Positions 50,783 through 61,969 of a stretch of DNA of 64,000 bases are shown here, piece after piece (the first letter of the stretch is position 1; every line of letters starts with the position of its first letter). The DNA comes from Coniferiporia sulphurascens (Eukaryota > Basidiomycota > Agaricomycetes > Hymenochaetales > Hymenochaetaceae). The notes below the pieces were generated by a model, which was not told the origin of the DNA, did no database searches, and worked only from the letters and a program-made list of their open reading frames with translations. The position numbers and the translations under genes were made by a program. The stretch lies in the NCBI GenBank assembly GCA_002794785.1, contig NBBA01000001.1, positions 4,402,001-4,466,000 of the forward strand, read 5' to 3'.

Positions 50783-53700
50783 CGGTTCGAACGTGAATTC
50801 GACAACAGAAAAAAACGAAGCGAAGTCGAAAGGAAAGGAAAGAGATAGGGAGAACGGGGCAAGGAGCGTGCAGGCGATAGGGGGGTTTCACGATTAACGA
50901 TTAAATATGTGCAGCGCAGCAGATGGTCATTGTCCAGTGCCACGACACGGCAGCGGCGAGTCGACACTTGTGAGATCGCTTAAGCGCTTACTCTTACGAA
51001 ATTGTATTCGTGAGAAAAAAGGTGTGCATTGTGCGCCTCGCTTGCGACCAGATGATCTAGCTTCCCGGCCGCCTTCTCTGGCTATATTAACTTTAAAAGC
51101 GGAACGAGAGTGGAAAAAGCGAATTGAAGTGTAGCCTTTGCTTTAAACTCAATACAGTTAGGCACTGCATCATCAACCCCAGTACTATCGTGTCCACGTA
51201 AACAGGTGCGGTCTTCATTAATGCCGCTCTGCAAACGGAGCGCCTGGTCCATCTGCTCCTGAACCCAATCGAGGCGCTCCTCTTATACCACTATAACACA
51301 TATCTCATGAGAAACCCAGACATCTGAGACCGACATAGGTGTCATTTAGCACGCTCGCTGGCACCAAGATGCGCGCATTTGAAACGCATGGCTCTGGCAT
51401 GGACAACCATCAATGGCAACCGTCTCAGGTTCCCCGCCGCCATCGATCACGGGCAACAGTAATCCAATGACTATGAGGGAAATAGCACCGTCTCATCTGG
51501 CACGCGGGAACGAGCGTAGGAAACGAAGAGCATCATCAGCTCTGGACATTGCACGTTCCTTGTGCAAAGATGCGCCCGCTGAGAGAGGTCCCTCAATCTG
51601 CCGCGGGAAGGCTGACGAGTCCGCCACTTCTGTGCCAGGAAATGAACGCAGAAGGCAGTTACGCCAGCTCACCCCGGACCGCACCCAGCGAAATCACATT
51701 GCCATTCAGAGTCGTGGCGAATACAAATTTGAAAACGAACAGCGAGCGACGAGGCGTATCACCCCTCCCGGGGCTCTACAGAAGTTTTGCTCCCTTCCAT
51801 ACAAGCAAGCAATCACCGTGGCCTGGAACGGGCCCGAGTCCGCCGCAGTGCTCATCTACCGGAGAATGACAGATACGAATGGAGCGAAGTAGCGGCTGTT
51901 CGGCTCTCTGCTGTGTCGGCACCATGTGCGACGTTGATGACGCGGTACACAAATAATCCCGTATTGCCATTTAGGGAAACCTCCTCCCGTCAAAGGGACG
52001 GTGTGCATGGCAGACGTATGAGCTGGCCCGCACTGAAGGTGGACGATATCCGTGTAAGCCAGGGGCTTGGGAGGTTATTTTGAGCGAAGGGCAAGCACGG
52101 CCAGACCACGCACTGTTTCACATTCCAGACGAACTGGTCCGACGCCGTCACCTACGGATAGAGTGCCAAAATCACTGCCTGCACGTGATAAAGCCGAACA
52201 CCACCGCTCAGCTACAATTCGTTTTTCCCCAAAGAACGGACTGGTCAGATTCCCCAACCGAAGACTCCTCCCCGACTATGCGCACAGAAGCGATGCTCCT
52301 CATGTTGGAAAAACCACAACGATTGGCCGTGTAGCGTTCTATGTGGAAGTGAAGAATTAGATGTTGCGAACGACGGACTTTTTCCCGGACCTTTCATAGA
52401 AAGAGAAACAGAACAGACGGATTTCCTGATCAATGTGACTCGGTCGCAGGCTGATGCTGATATGACGAAGAGATGAATTCATCCAAAGACAAGTCCCGAG
52501 GGCAACGACCAGTAGGAGCCGCCTCGAATTGTAGAAGATAATTATCTATCGATACTATGAAGATACGGACGGGTCGGAGGGTGTTCAATTGAGGGGAAGC
52601 CGCAAAAGCGCGACTCGCGCGTGTCTTTGTGGCGTACCACGTGACTTCTTTTTTTGCACGCGACGTGACGCGATCTTGAGATCGCACACGCTGTATTTGT
52701 CCTTGATTTACATTTTGCTCACGCTAGTTCTTGAGCACCTACATCTCTCAGTCAGACACAGAGTGCTAAAATAAACCCGCTTTGCATTGATGTAGGAGTG
52801 ACTGTACTTGGAATGGTCCAGAAAAGTCACGTTCCCTGGACTCCATGTGTAAGAAATCTTGAGGCGTGCCGTCGCAGCACGGGTCGGTCCTCGTTGATAA
52901 ACGATTTCTTCGTGGACGTTTCCGACCAAGAGCATACATGCAAGTAACTACGAGTAAAACTTCACAGAGCGTGAGACGTAAATACCAAATGTAGTCGCAT
53001 AGTCGAGATTACCAAATCATAATTCCAACACCATGTTCATAGTACGTCGCAAGATCTCCGTGATGTCACATCCCACGTATGCATCCGAGTCTAATCCCCT
53101 CCATGTTTCAAGAATCAAGACTTGCTGTTGGGACTCACGGCATGCCGCGACACTCAAAAAGCATATTAATTGCACTTGACAAGAGAGGTGTCAGAATATC
53201 CCTCTGCACAGATGGATAGAACAAGATAATGGACGAGATACTGTGGGCGATGGAGATTTCACGATGAACCCAACCACCCGTTCAATGATTTTGAGTAGAC
53301 AGGGGCGGAGCGCCCTTACGTCGCTGGGAAAAAGAGTATAAATTAAAGCACAGTGTAGAACTAGCGACTCTGAGAAATTTGTGACGGGTAATGAACGAAA
53401 TAAGGCCTTCCGTCCAATGCAAATTTGCATGCACTTCTCGGCCTCACTATAAGCTGGGAATATGCACTCATTCATCCCTTCAATAGCTATATACCATTAA
53501 AAATACAGATGATGACTTAAAATAAAATAAAATGGGGGAAAATGTTATGGAGTACCAGTTTTCAGAACTGCAATTCCGTAGTAATGAACGAACGTGGGGA
53601 TTTACCATCCGCGCGTGCGTTTTGCTGCGAGGGACCGTGGGGCTTTGCTGTTGTACTGTCGCAACTTCCTCTATATCGGCTTGGTACCGGTATCTCTCAG

Positions 53701-54825
53701 ACACATGTGTCTGACATGGCAAATATTTGTGTGAGTATAGCTATCTATACTATTGGTCTGCATTCATTTTTTGAAAGTGATAGGGGAAGAGTTGCCCTGT
53801 GAAACATTTATTGAATGGAGGGAGGGATGCGCTTCATTAACGGAGATGGTAAAGTGTTTATTTTGCCGTTTTCCTAGACCCGTAGGCCACTCACGTTTTA
53901 TCATTTAGATCCAGTTTTTTGTATAGAGGTAAAGATTACACAGGACTATCTACTGATATTATTTTTTCAAGATTTGACTCAGCATGTCAAGCCCGAGACA
54001 TGGTTTCGTTCATTACTGGGGTGTAATTCACGACCGTCACAGTACAGTCGGACATGCAAGAAATGGTGCCTGTGACGAAATCGAGATCATCCGAGTCGTA
54101 CCCTCGTAACAGCTGCATGAGGCTTGGCTATCTCAGTGAAGTCATTCCCCCTTCTAGAAGCCCGAGAGCGCATCTACAGGCGATGGACATTTGGATTGGG
54201 AGAGCGTAAGAATTGAGGATATGGATATTAGACTAATGATACTGGTACGCGGTAAACGCGAGGCTACAATTTGAAATAGCAGGGCTTCGTGGGCCGAGAA
54301 GGTACCCTCAAAAGCAGGACATCTCACCTAGAAAAAATAATTGAATGGTGAGGGTTCTTTTAAAGGCGTGGACAGCGCGATGTTTTTGGGGTGTACGGTA
54401 TCGAACGAATCAGCTGCAGTATTCGTAGAGCTTTATAGGAGAGGAAGATTCGGGAATCGGGAATCTGCTAATATTACCCCCGCGCCTGCGCCTTAAACGC
54501 TAAATCACTCAGGCGTTTAAGCCGGTAAAAACGGACTGCATCCGAGCTCATGACGCTAACCTGGTTGGCCCAGATTTGACTCGCATGCGCCAGCCTACCT
54601 ATTGCTGCACGCATCAGGATTTTCATGAAGACGGAAATATCAGTGTCTGTGGTCGTGGTGGACGCACCGCCGGACAAGCGGCCCGTCGCACGCGCGCCAG
54701 AAAGAGAAAAAGCCGCGGCAAATACTCCATATCCATAAGGAGAAATTTGGTGGCAAGCAACGCATCCCACTTGGTCTTGGGCGTCCCGCGCTCTCCAGTA
54801 CTGCACTCCGCGACAACATTACACG
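50783..54825. other. Gene-poor interval upstream of RabGAP and ING gene
   Basis: About 4 kb between divergent genes. The longest frame (51413-51892, +, about 159 codons) is Arg-rich, has long overlapping frames on the same and opposite strands, and no motif. No transposon protein, terminal repeat or RNA gene was recognised. Confidence 0.45.
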
Positions 54826-56395
54826 ATGCCCCCGCGCCAGCTCACAGCCGCCGCCGCCGCCCGCTCGCCAATGACCCCCTACTCGCTTGAGCTTCTCACA
54901 GAATACGCCTACACACTCGACGCGCTCCCGCTCGACCTCTCGCGCATCTTCGCCGACCTGCGCGAGCTCGACGCCGTGCTCACCTCGACCGTGGCCTCCG
55001 TCACGAGTAAAGTATACCGGCTTGCCGAGATGATCGAGGACAAGTCCGCGTCGAGCGAGCAGCGCCTGTGGCTGCTTGGCGAGATCGCGGAGGAGGCGAG
55101 CAAGGTCAGACCTGGCGCGGACGACAAGATCAGGATCGCGACGCAGGCCGCGGACGGGCTGCACCTGCAGATGGCGCACCTCTCAGAGCTGACGACTCAC
55201 CTCCCCGAGTTCGAGCCTGCGATGCTCGCGCCCAGGACGAGGTACCCACACGTCTCGTCGCGCGCGTACATCCCCTCGCATGCGTACGAGACGGGCCGAC
55301 GGCGCAGGGCGCCCGCTGCGGGTGGGCTCATGGGCACGGGCGAGGGTAGCCCGCACAAGAAGCGCAGAGTCGTGCAGGAGGAGGATCCTGACTATGGTAC
55401 GGCCAAGTCTCCGAGGAAGGAGAAGGCGGGCGAGGGCGGTGCGCAAGCTCGGCCGCCACGAGGTGGGCCACGGGCGAAAAAGTACGAGCTCTCACGGATT
55501 AGTTCTATCTGCGTGGACTAACGTGCTGCGTGTCCCTATAGGACTGACCGCCACCCATCTCCGCCGGAGTCGCTCCATTCGGTGGCCTCTCATATGCCTG
55601 GACACGCGTCGGGCAACAATCAACGCAGTGGTAACACAAACGGCTCACACCGAAACAACACGCACAACGCGTCCTCGTCCTCAAAACGGCGTGCAAATCC
55701 GGGCAGCACTGCAGCGCACGGAGATGCCTCTCTGCTCGATACAGTCCTATCCCGGAAGGACAACCAACACCTCGCCCCGTCCTCCTCGACGTCACATCCG
55801 TCGTTAATGGAAGCTGTTGATCACGGTATGTACAGAAACGACCCACAGCCACAAAGCGGGAAAAAATCTAAGCGCTATGTACGCAGCAAATCACAGTGGA
55901 GATATCAAAGGCGGTGGCCAGCGCCTGCTCGAGGGGCCGGGCGTGCCAGGCGCGCGGGCGTCGACGCAGTCGTCGCTCACCACAAACCTGAACTCCGCTA
56001 TAGAGGGCTCGCCCGGGCCCACTGCCGCCGCCGCGACGCCTGCGACAGCCGCGGGAGACGGCGTAGATGGCGACGCAGATGCGGACGGCGATGACGGTAA
56101 GCTGTATTGCGTCTGCGAGAGCGTGAGCTACGGGGAGATGATCGGGTGCGATGAGCCGGGTTGTAAACGCGAATGGGTGAGTGAAAGTCGTCTGCCCTTT
56201 TGTGCATGGGCGAGCGCGCAGTGATGCTGAATCGATCGTGTTTTCTAGTTCCACCTTATGTGCATCGGGCTCGAGGAGGCGCCGAAGGGCGTGTGGTACT
56301 GCGATGATTGCGTCGCCAAGCGCAAAAAGCAAAGCGCTCGCAGTGGAAAGAAACGGTCTGGCGGTGGTCGTAATAACGCGCGGAACGGGTCGTGA
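54826..56395 (+). CDS. ING-family histone-binding protein with PHD finger (Yng-like)
   Basis: Subunit of nuclear histone acetyltransferase or deacetylase complexes; the PHD binds methylated H3K4. Exon 1 (54826-55481) encodes the ING helical domain, about residues 15-110: [20 protein letters not shown] and [21 protein letters not shown] basic linker (KKRRV, PRKEKAG) follows. Exon 2 is 55542-55825. The PHD is split by an intron: [23 protein letters not shown] ends at 56176 and [21 protein letters not shown] starts at 56249. The C4HC3 ligands are complete: two Cys in CVC, CDEPGC, HLMC, CDDC. The C-terminus is a basic patch, possibly a phosphoinositide-binding region. The acceptor of exon 3 is ambiguous: the frame must change between 55826 and about 55920, and GTGGAG (76-nt intron) or CACAAAG (31 nt) would both work. 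Otherwise firm. Confidence 0.9.
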
Positions 56396-56430
56396 TCTGA
56401 ACCCATGGATGTTTGTTTTCTTTTTCTTTG

Positions 56431-56470
56431 CTTTTTTCTTTCTCTTTCTCTTTTCTTTTCCTTTCTTTTC
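56431..56470 (+). repeat. 40-nt pure polypyrimidine tract
   Basis: An uninterrupted C/T run, extended to the left by a nearly pure tract from about 56411. It is in the 3' flank between the convergent ING and oxidoreductase genes. Confidence 0.8.
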
Positions 56471-56687
56471 GCCGAACCGAGCTCGCGTACGTTATTGTTT
56501 GTGATGTCTAGCTATAGTATAACCCGTCCTTCTTGACTCGAGCTAATGAAACTAAACTTCTGCTCACGCTCCGTCGCGCAGGCACAAGCAAGGGAATGGA
56601 TTAAAAGAGAGAAAAATAGAAATAGTCCTACACTCTCATTTTAATTTCTTCTGCTTTAGATACAACACTCGGGCTCAGGCTCGGAGC

Positions 56688-58126
56688 TCACTCATCCGAC
56701 ACTTTCACTATCAACTTGCCCGTCGTCGAGTGGCCCGTGATGTCCCTCTGCGCCTGCTGCAGGCCCTCCGCGGTGAACGCGTACTCGCGATGGAAGTTGA
56801 CCTTGACCGCGCCGCTCTCCACCAGCCTGAACAGTTCCGTCGCGTAGTGGTCCGACTCCTCGGGCGTTGCGACGTAGTTGAACATACTGAAAGATTTTAA
56901 TCGCGAATCGCGTAAGTACGCAAAACGAAACGAAACGGATGAGGGGAGGAAGAGGGGACGTACGTTGGCCGGGTGAGCTTGATGTTCTTGCCTGTGAGTT
57001 TGAGTGGAGGGAACGGCGGTACGGCGCCGGAAGCGTTGCCGACTGAGACGAGGCTGCCCTTTCGCCTGAGGAGCAGGAAGTTGTTATCGAACCTTGAGGT
57101 AAGAAGAAGAAACTCGTGAGCTGTATGAAAGTGCACCAAGCGGCCTCAAGCACGTACGTGTCCTTTCCGACACCATCGAACACAGCGTGCACGCCCTCGC
57201 CACCAGTAAGCGCGAGCACGCGTTCAACAGTGTTCTCAGTAGGGTACAGTATGACGTGATCTGCGCCGTGCGCGCGCGCGAGCGCGGCTTTCTCTGCGGT
57301 GCTTGTCGTGCCGATGACCGTTGCACCGCGCGCTTTGGCGATCTGCGCGAAGAGGAGGCCGAGTCCGCCTGCGACGGTGTGCACGAGCACGGTCTCGCCT
57401 GCTTGCACGTTGTGTGCTTCGGTCACACTTGTAGAAGGGATAAATATTAGTGCGTGAGGAGGGGGAGGAGGGACGTACAAGGTGAGTGCGGTTAGCCCCT
57501 GCACGGGGAGCGCCGATGCGGTGCGGAGAGAGATGGACGGCGGGACGACGTTGACTTTTGCCCACGGCACAGAGACGTACTCCGCAAACGAGCCAGTGTA
57601 CCTCTGACAACCAGTAAGCACGCTACGCGTCCCAGCGGGCCCGGGCGTGCGACTCAGAGACGCGAGGAGCACGCACCACGATGACTCTGGCGCCTTTTGC
57701 GAATTGCCGCTTTTTGTACTGCTCGTTGGCCAGGACGCCCGCGTCTGTGGGGAGACCGACGACGGTGCCGGCGCCCTCTTGGCCGATCCGGAAGGGGAAC
57801 TCGGCGGCGGGGTACAGGCCTGCGCGCATGTACGTGTCGATGAAGTTTACGCCTGCGTAGTTTATCTGTGGGACCAGTGAGTTGAATGCGCGTACGCGGA
57901 GACGCAGACGCAGACGCACCTTGACGAGGACCTCGTCGGGCTTTTGTTGCGGGAAGGGCACATCGGCGAGCTCGATTACATCGACGTCGCCGTGCTTGGG
58001 GACGATGATGGACTTGATGGTCGCGGGGAACGACATCCTCGGTATCGGCGTTGGGGCACTGGGAGAGTAAGAGGAGGAAAAGTGGCGGAGTAGGAGTGTT
58101 GTCCTGGGGAGGATGCGTCGGTACAT
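56688..58126 (-). CDS. NADPH:quinone oxidoreductase (zeta-crystallin type MDR)
   Basis: Zinc-free medium-chain dehydrogenase/reductase reducing quinones with NADPH. Exon 1 is 57920-58126; the second exon opens with INYAGVNFIDTYMRAGLYP, the family signature. RYTGSFAEYVSVPWAKV and ALPVQGLTAL follow, then the Rossmann motif in VLVHTVAGGLGLLFAQIAKA (A-GG-G--) and GATVIGTTSTAEKA. The last exons encode LLRRKGSLVSVGNASGAVPP, EYAFTAEGLQQAQRDI and a C-terminus TTGKLIVKVSDE. About six exons. The N-terminus MYRRILPRTTLLLRHFSSSY is Arg/Ser-rich, without acidic residues, and looks like a mitochondrial presequence. A second Met, about 30 residues in at the usual family start (MSFPATIKSIIV), could give a cytosolic form. 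Two GCATCACGTGAT sites lie upstream. Confidence 0.9.
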
Positions 58127-58294
58127 GGTAGCCTTCGCAAGAAGACGTGCTACTTATACCTTACGACGTTAGGGTCTTCAAGTTGCTCCGAGTCGATTCG
58201 GAGTGCAGGATGAGTAAGGTGGGAGAAATGTGGTTCCGATGCGTTATTCTCTAGCAGACTATATGCGGCATATCGCATTACGGTTGCAGCGATA

Positions 58295-58306
58295 GCATCA
58301 CGTGAT
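58295..58306. promoter_or_regulatory. TCACGTGA E-box, site 1
   Basis: GCATCACGTGAT, about 170 bp upstream of the oxidoreductase ATG. The core TCACGTGA is the Cbf1-type bHLH site (RTCACRTG) known from yeasts. It recurs at 58405-58416 with the same GC flank. Confidence 0.5.
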
Positions 58307-58404
58307 ACACATCAGCTACTGTAAAGTGGAACCATGAAAGGGTATGTAGAGGGAAGGCGGGCGAAGATAGGGCTACGCATTTCCCAGACGTGCCGCGTAC
58401 ACAT

Positions 58405-58416
58405 GCATCACGTGAT
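58405..58416. promoter_or_regulatory. TCACGTGA E-box, site 2
   Basis: A second exact GCATCACGTGAT, 110 bp from site 1 and about 280 bp upstream of the oxidoreductase ATG. The nearest other gene has its 3' end here, so the pair most likely serves the oxidoreductase. Confidence 0.5.
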
Positions 58417-58924
58417 GACTTTTTAGAGTGCCCCTATGCTGCCAGTACTAGTGTAGAAAGAGAGGCTTCGCCCCCCAATCAACGTCAATTCATGACCATC
58501 GAGCAGTCTCGCCACCAGAGTGAACCCTAGGTCGGATAATTTTGCGTGGAAAGATAGCGTCGCGGGTAGGAAACGCAAATTAGGATCGACGTTTGATCTT
58601 CCCGAGTCTAATTAATGTACACTCCTCGGTATATTGGGTAAAAAGGTTCGTACGCGATATCATCCGGGAGAAAAATACTTGTGCCACTACCAGTATTTGA
58701 AAAGAAAAAAGACACGGGGGGTTTGGGAAGTACTAATGATACATGTCTCATCTGGGTTGTTTTACAGGTTTAAAAAATACAAAAAATACAGTAATACAAT
58801 ATTACTATTAAGGCTCCTCTCCCTCCGAGCGCCGCCATTCCGACATAGGTCCAGCCTTCAAACAACACTCTTTTTTAACCTAGGCCCCGATTAATGTATT
58901 CATCCGCACGAAAAACCAGCAGAA

Positions 58925-59353
58925 CTACCCCGGGACCGGGACGCGCAGTTCCCCAGCCGCATCCTTCGCTCGTAACCACGCCCGCAGCCACTCTCCCTGC
59001 ATGCGCCCTGTCCCGTCCTCGTCCTCGTCACCAGGCCCGAACGGCGCTGTAGTCATGAACCCGCTCCGGGGGTCCCACTTACGCGTCTGCGTTCGTGTGC
59101 TTGTGCTAGCCGAGTGCCAGGAGGAGGTAGTGGGGGGGACGTGTGCTGGGGGCGGGACCGGGCGCTCGGACTCGGGCGCATGACGATTTGAATGGGTTTC
59201 GTGTTCAGTTTGTGTTTGTGTTCGTGTTCGTGTTTGTAGACTGTGTGTTTGGCCTGCTGTAGGTACTACTCCGACTCGAAGTCCGGGGGCGGGGGCGAGG
59301 GACTCGGAGAGCTGCGCCGCGGCTGCGGCCCCATCCGGCTCCGGGAGTTGCAT
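58925..59353 (-). CDS. Hypothetical protein, single exon
   Basis: A 142-residue frame starting MQLPEPDGAAAAAQ. The middle is Thr/Gln/Arg-rich (TRTRTQTQTEHETHSNRH, about residues 42-59) and the C-terminal third looks structured: WDPRSGFMTTAPFGPGDEDE and MQGEWLRAWLRAKDAAGEL. It has a clean start and stop and no splice signal is needed. No known family is recognised. The conserved-looking C-terminus makes a real gene plausible, but the low-complexity middle keeps confidence moderate. Confidence 0.5.
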   Translation of the reverse strand: MQLPEPDGAAAAAQLSESLAPAPGLRVGVVPTAGQTHSLQTRTRTQTQTEHETHSNRHAPESERPVPPPAHVPPTTSSWHSASTSTRTQTRKWDPRSGFMTTAPFGPGDEDEDGTGRMQGEWLRAWLRAKDAAGELRVPVPG

Positions 59354-60308
59354 GACGTGGTCATAAAATAAGAAAACCTATCCAAGAAGGGGCGGTGTCG
59401 ACGGTAAGTTATTGATATGGGACGTGGCGGTAGGGTCAGGGTGAGTAGGAGTGAGTATTATAGGAGCGGTAGATGACGGGATGACGGGATGATTCCTACC
59501 CCTTCACTCCTAAAGCAAGAATTGAAGAGACGAAGACCGAGGGCGCCTGGTATCCTGTGCTTCAAGACACCAGCCCCTTATGGACTCATCCCCGGTTTGG
59601 CGCCTCCGTCGTAGTGAGATTTTTAAGCCTTCTGTGGCGCGCCGCACCCGAGTCCGACGACGTCTGAGTCGGGGTTTCGCCCTTTTGGGTTTTACAAACA
59701 CAAGGCGTCGCGCATTACACGTTAGGGTCCAAACTCCTTTTCCCCTTCCTCATTCGTGACTCCGCCCGCGCCAAAAGTGGGTAACCAAGAGAGTTTATTC
59801 GAGACCAATAAAGAAAACAGGAGAGAAGCGAGCAGGAGAGCAGAGTGTAAATGAAGAGCCAAACAGAAAGTGTTCGAAGAGATAAAACAGATATAAAAAA
59901 AAGGGATACAGCATTTGTTTGGGGTTATATGATAGCAAGGACAGCGGGGATGTCGGGTGTGGGAATGGAGACGGGAGACGAGAGCGGGGATACAGATGGG
60001 TAACGCAAAGTGAGATCGAGAGCGACAGCAAGGGCGATAGCAGAATGGATGAGAAACTAAAAACGGTAGCAGGTAAAGGGGGAAATACGGAATGGAGTCA
60101 ATAACGATACAGTAGCAGCGAAGTACAATCAAACGGGTAGAGGGGGTGTCGCGGTGCGGAGGCTGTCCTTGGCATCGTTTTTGGGTCAGATGGATGAGGG
60201 AGATCGAGAGGAAATGGTATACAAACTGGAGACTGGAGCGGGGAGTGAGTCATGAGCTTCATGAGAAACAGAGAGGGGTATAAAGGATGAAATGAGTCCG
60301 TCTTGAAC
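59354..60308. other. Intergenic, purine-rich
   Basis: About 950 bp, strongly purine-rich on the + strand between 59800 and 60300 (3' flank of the DUF6699-like gene). No gene seen; opposite-strand frames reflect the C/T bias. Confidence 0.5.
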
Positions 60309-61258
60309 TTAGTTGCGAGGCGCCATCCTGACAGTGAACGAGTTATCCGCGTTCCGCACGAATCCGGAGAGCTCAGTGCAGCCGCACAAGAAGTCGGCGC
60401 GTACGAGTGTCGCTGGAGTGCTCGGGTTGGCTGAGAGCCGGGCTGCGCGCAGCGCGTGAGCGTATTGCTGCTGCTGCGGTGAGAACTGCAGGAGCTCGAC
60501 GTCGGTAACTGCTACAAGCAGCGAGAGGTGGAGAGACGAGAGAACATCGCCTAAAGAGAGCGGGGAGGACGACTGGCCGGGGGCAGGCGCGGACGTGCGG
60601 CGGGACGCAGCGAGTGTGACGACCCACGGAAAGCGCTGTGGCGCGGAGCCCGGGCCGCCCGCGTACGTAAGCAGGGTAACTCGCAGGGCGGCGGCGGGCG
60701 GGTTTGTCGCGGCGAGGCTGAGGTCGTACTCGCCGATACGCACGCCGCTGGCAAGGCGCACGGCGCGGGAGCCACGTACGGTCGGCGCGAAGAGGATGTT
60801 GTAGAGAAGCATAGCGGAGCCGTCGGCGCTGCCACGTAGAAGCGGGTGTACGGTCGGCGCGCTGGGCGGGGAGGAAGGCGGGGAGGGCATTCCGTCTGTA
60901 GATGAAAACAAAGTTGAGTTTCGCTGGATTAGAAAGGGTCTAGACGGGCGCGCTTACAGATACCGAGGCCTGAGCCGTTGGACTGGGGCGGGAGGGACAT
61001 GGGGCGAGACCGGGACGACGATGAGCCTGGTCCATAATAGCCAGGGCTTGCGAAGCCCGGCAAAGTAGCTGGCGCTGGACTATCCATTGCTGGAAGCTCG
61101 ATGGGTCTGAGGTGAGGCGCATTTGGGTAAGCCCCGTGGAAGGGGTCTATCTGGGACAATGGCACGACGCGTGAAGAAGAGCGGTGGGAGCCCGAGTCGG
61201 AGGACTGGGTCGGGGACGTGAGCCCCTGCCATTCATAAGAAGAGGGATAAGAAGGCAT
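60309..61258 (-). CDS. DUF6699-like protein
   Basis: Two exons (60958-61258 and 60309-60895) join in frame to 295 residues. The N-terminal ~100 residues are Ser/Pro/Gly-rich and disordered (MPSYPSSYEWQGL). The C-terminal ~190 residues resemble the agaricomycete DUF6699 domain. They begin VHPLLRGSADGSAMLLYNIL, then GEYDLSLAATNPPAAALRV, FPWVVTLAAS, SLGDVLSSLHLSLLVAVTDVE, VRADFLCGCTELSGF. The PW motif, the 'DVL-xxL-L' helix and the 'R-x-DFL' end match what is known of that domain. Function of the family is unknown. The junction restores a single frame without stop. Family assignment rests on motif order, not on a search. Confidence 0.7.
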
Positions 61259-61969
61259 TGTAGAGTGAAGGGCTGGTGAGCGTCGGGCGGGGTGGGGTCG
61301 ATAGAGAACTAGAGAACAGACCCGGGGCCTGCCTTTCTTATAGCCGCTCAGGCAGGGCACCCGCCGCGCCAGGGAACAGATGGGCTAAGGGCGCAGGCGT
61401 CGGGAAGGAGGGGCGGGACCGCGCCAGATGGCCAGATGGCCTGAGGACACGGCGCATTAGACGCGCGTCGAGTCAGGTTGTGATGGCACGCGGAAGCGCG
61501 CACCCCGTAAAGCGTCGGTTAGGTGAGAGCGCGCCGAACGATAACGCTTGCCGTGCTTCGATGGCGCATCGATAAGAACGGGGGCCGAGCACACGCGGCG
61601 GGGCGCAGGACGCGTCGGGCACGCCTTTGATGCGCCCCCACGTCGTCCTAGGAAATGAATGCAGCACCAGAGACGCCGCGGTCTATTTTAAGCTGCAAAT
61701 TTTCTCAGGGCAGCCGCTTGGCCAACTTTGTAATCGTGCGAACACATACCTGCATTAGGATACAGTCCGAGTTGAGCTGGTAAGTGCTCATGCCGTCCGA
61801 CAAGGGAGCCTCTCCCCCCCACATCACTGCTGACGACGACGACGGCCCCTGCGCCCGTCCGTCCTCCTCTCTCCTTTCTACTATTCCCTCGTTTCCGTCC
61901 TCGATTGCCGCCGTCGTCGTCGCTACTGCTATCGACTAGCACACGCCTCGTGGCAGTCCTCCGTAGGCG
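61259..61969. other. Divergent promoter region, DUF6699-like gene / chitin synthase
   Basis: About 700 bp between two divergent start codons. It ends in a long CT-rich leader (61855-61920) just before the chitin synthase ATG. No gene seen. Confidence 0.5.
61336..61343 (-). promoter_or_regulatory. TATA-like element of DUF6699-like gene
   Basis: CTATAAGA on the minus strand, about 80 bp upstream of the ATG at 61258. Confidence 0.35.

Larger units (their letters stand above)
58127..58924. other. Oxidoreductase upstream region
   Basis: About 800 bp between the oxidoreductase start and the 3' end of the small hypothetical gene, both on the minus strand. Apart from the two E-boxes it holds only AT-rich DNA and short frames. 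Confidence 0.5.

Noticed and set aside
51413..51892. 159-codon + strand frame
   Set aside because: Arg-rich and without motif, overlapped by several comparable frames, no promoter or splice context; consistent with chance in GC-rich DNA.
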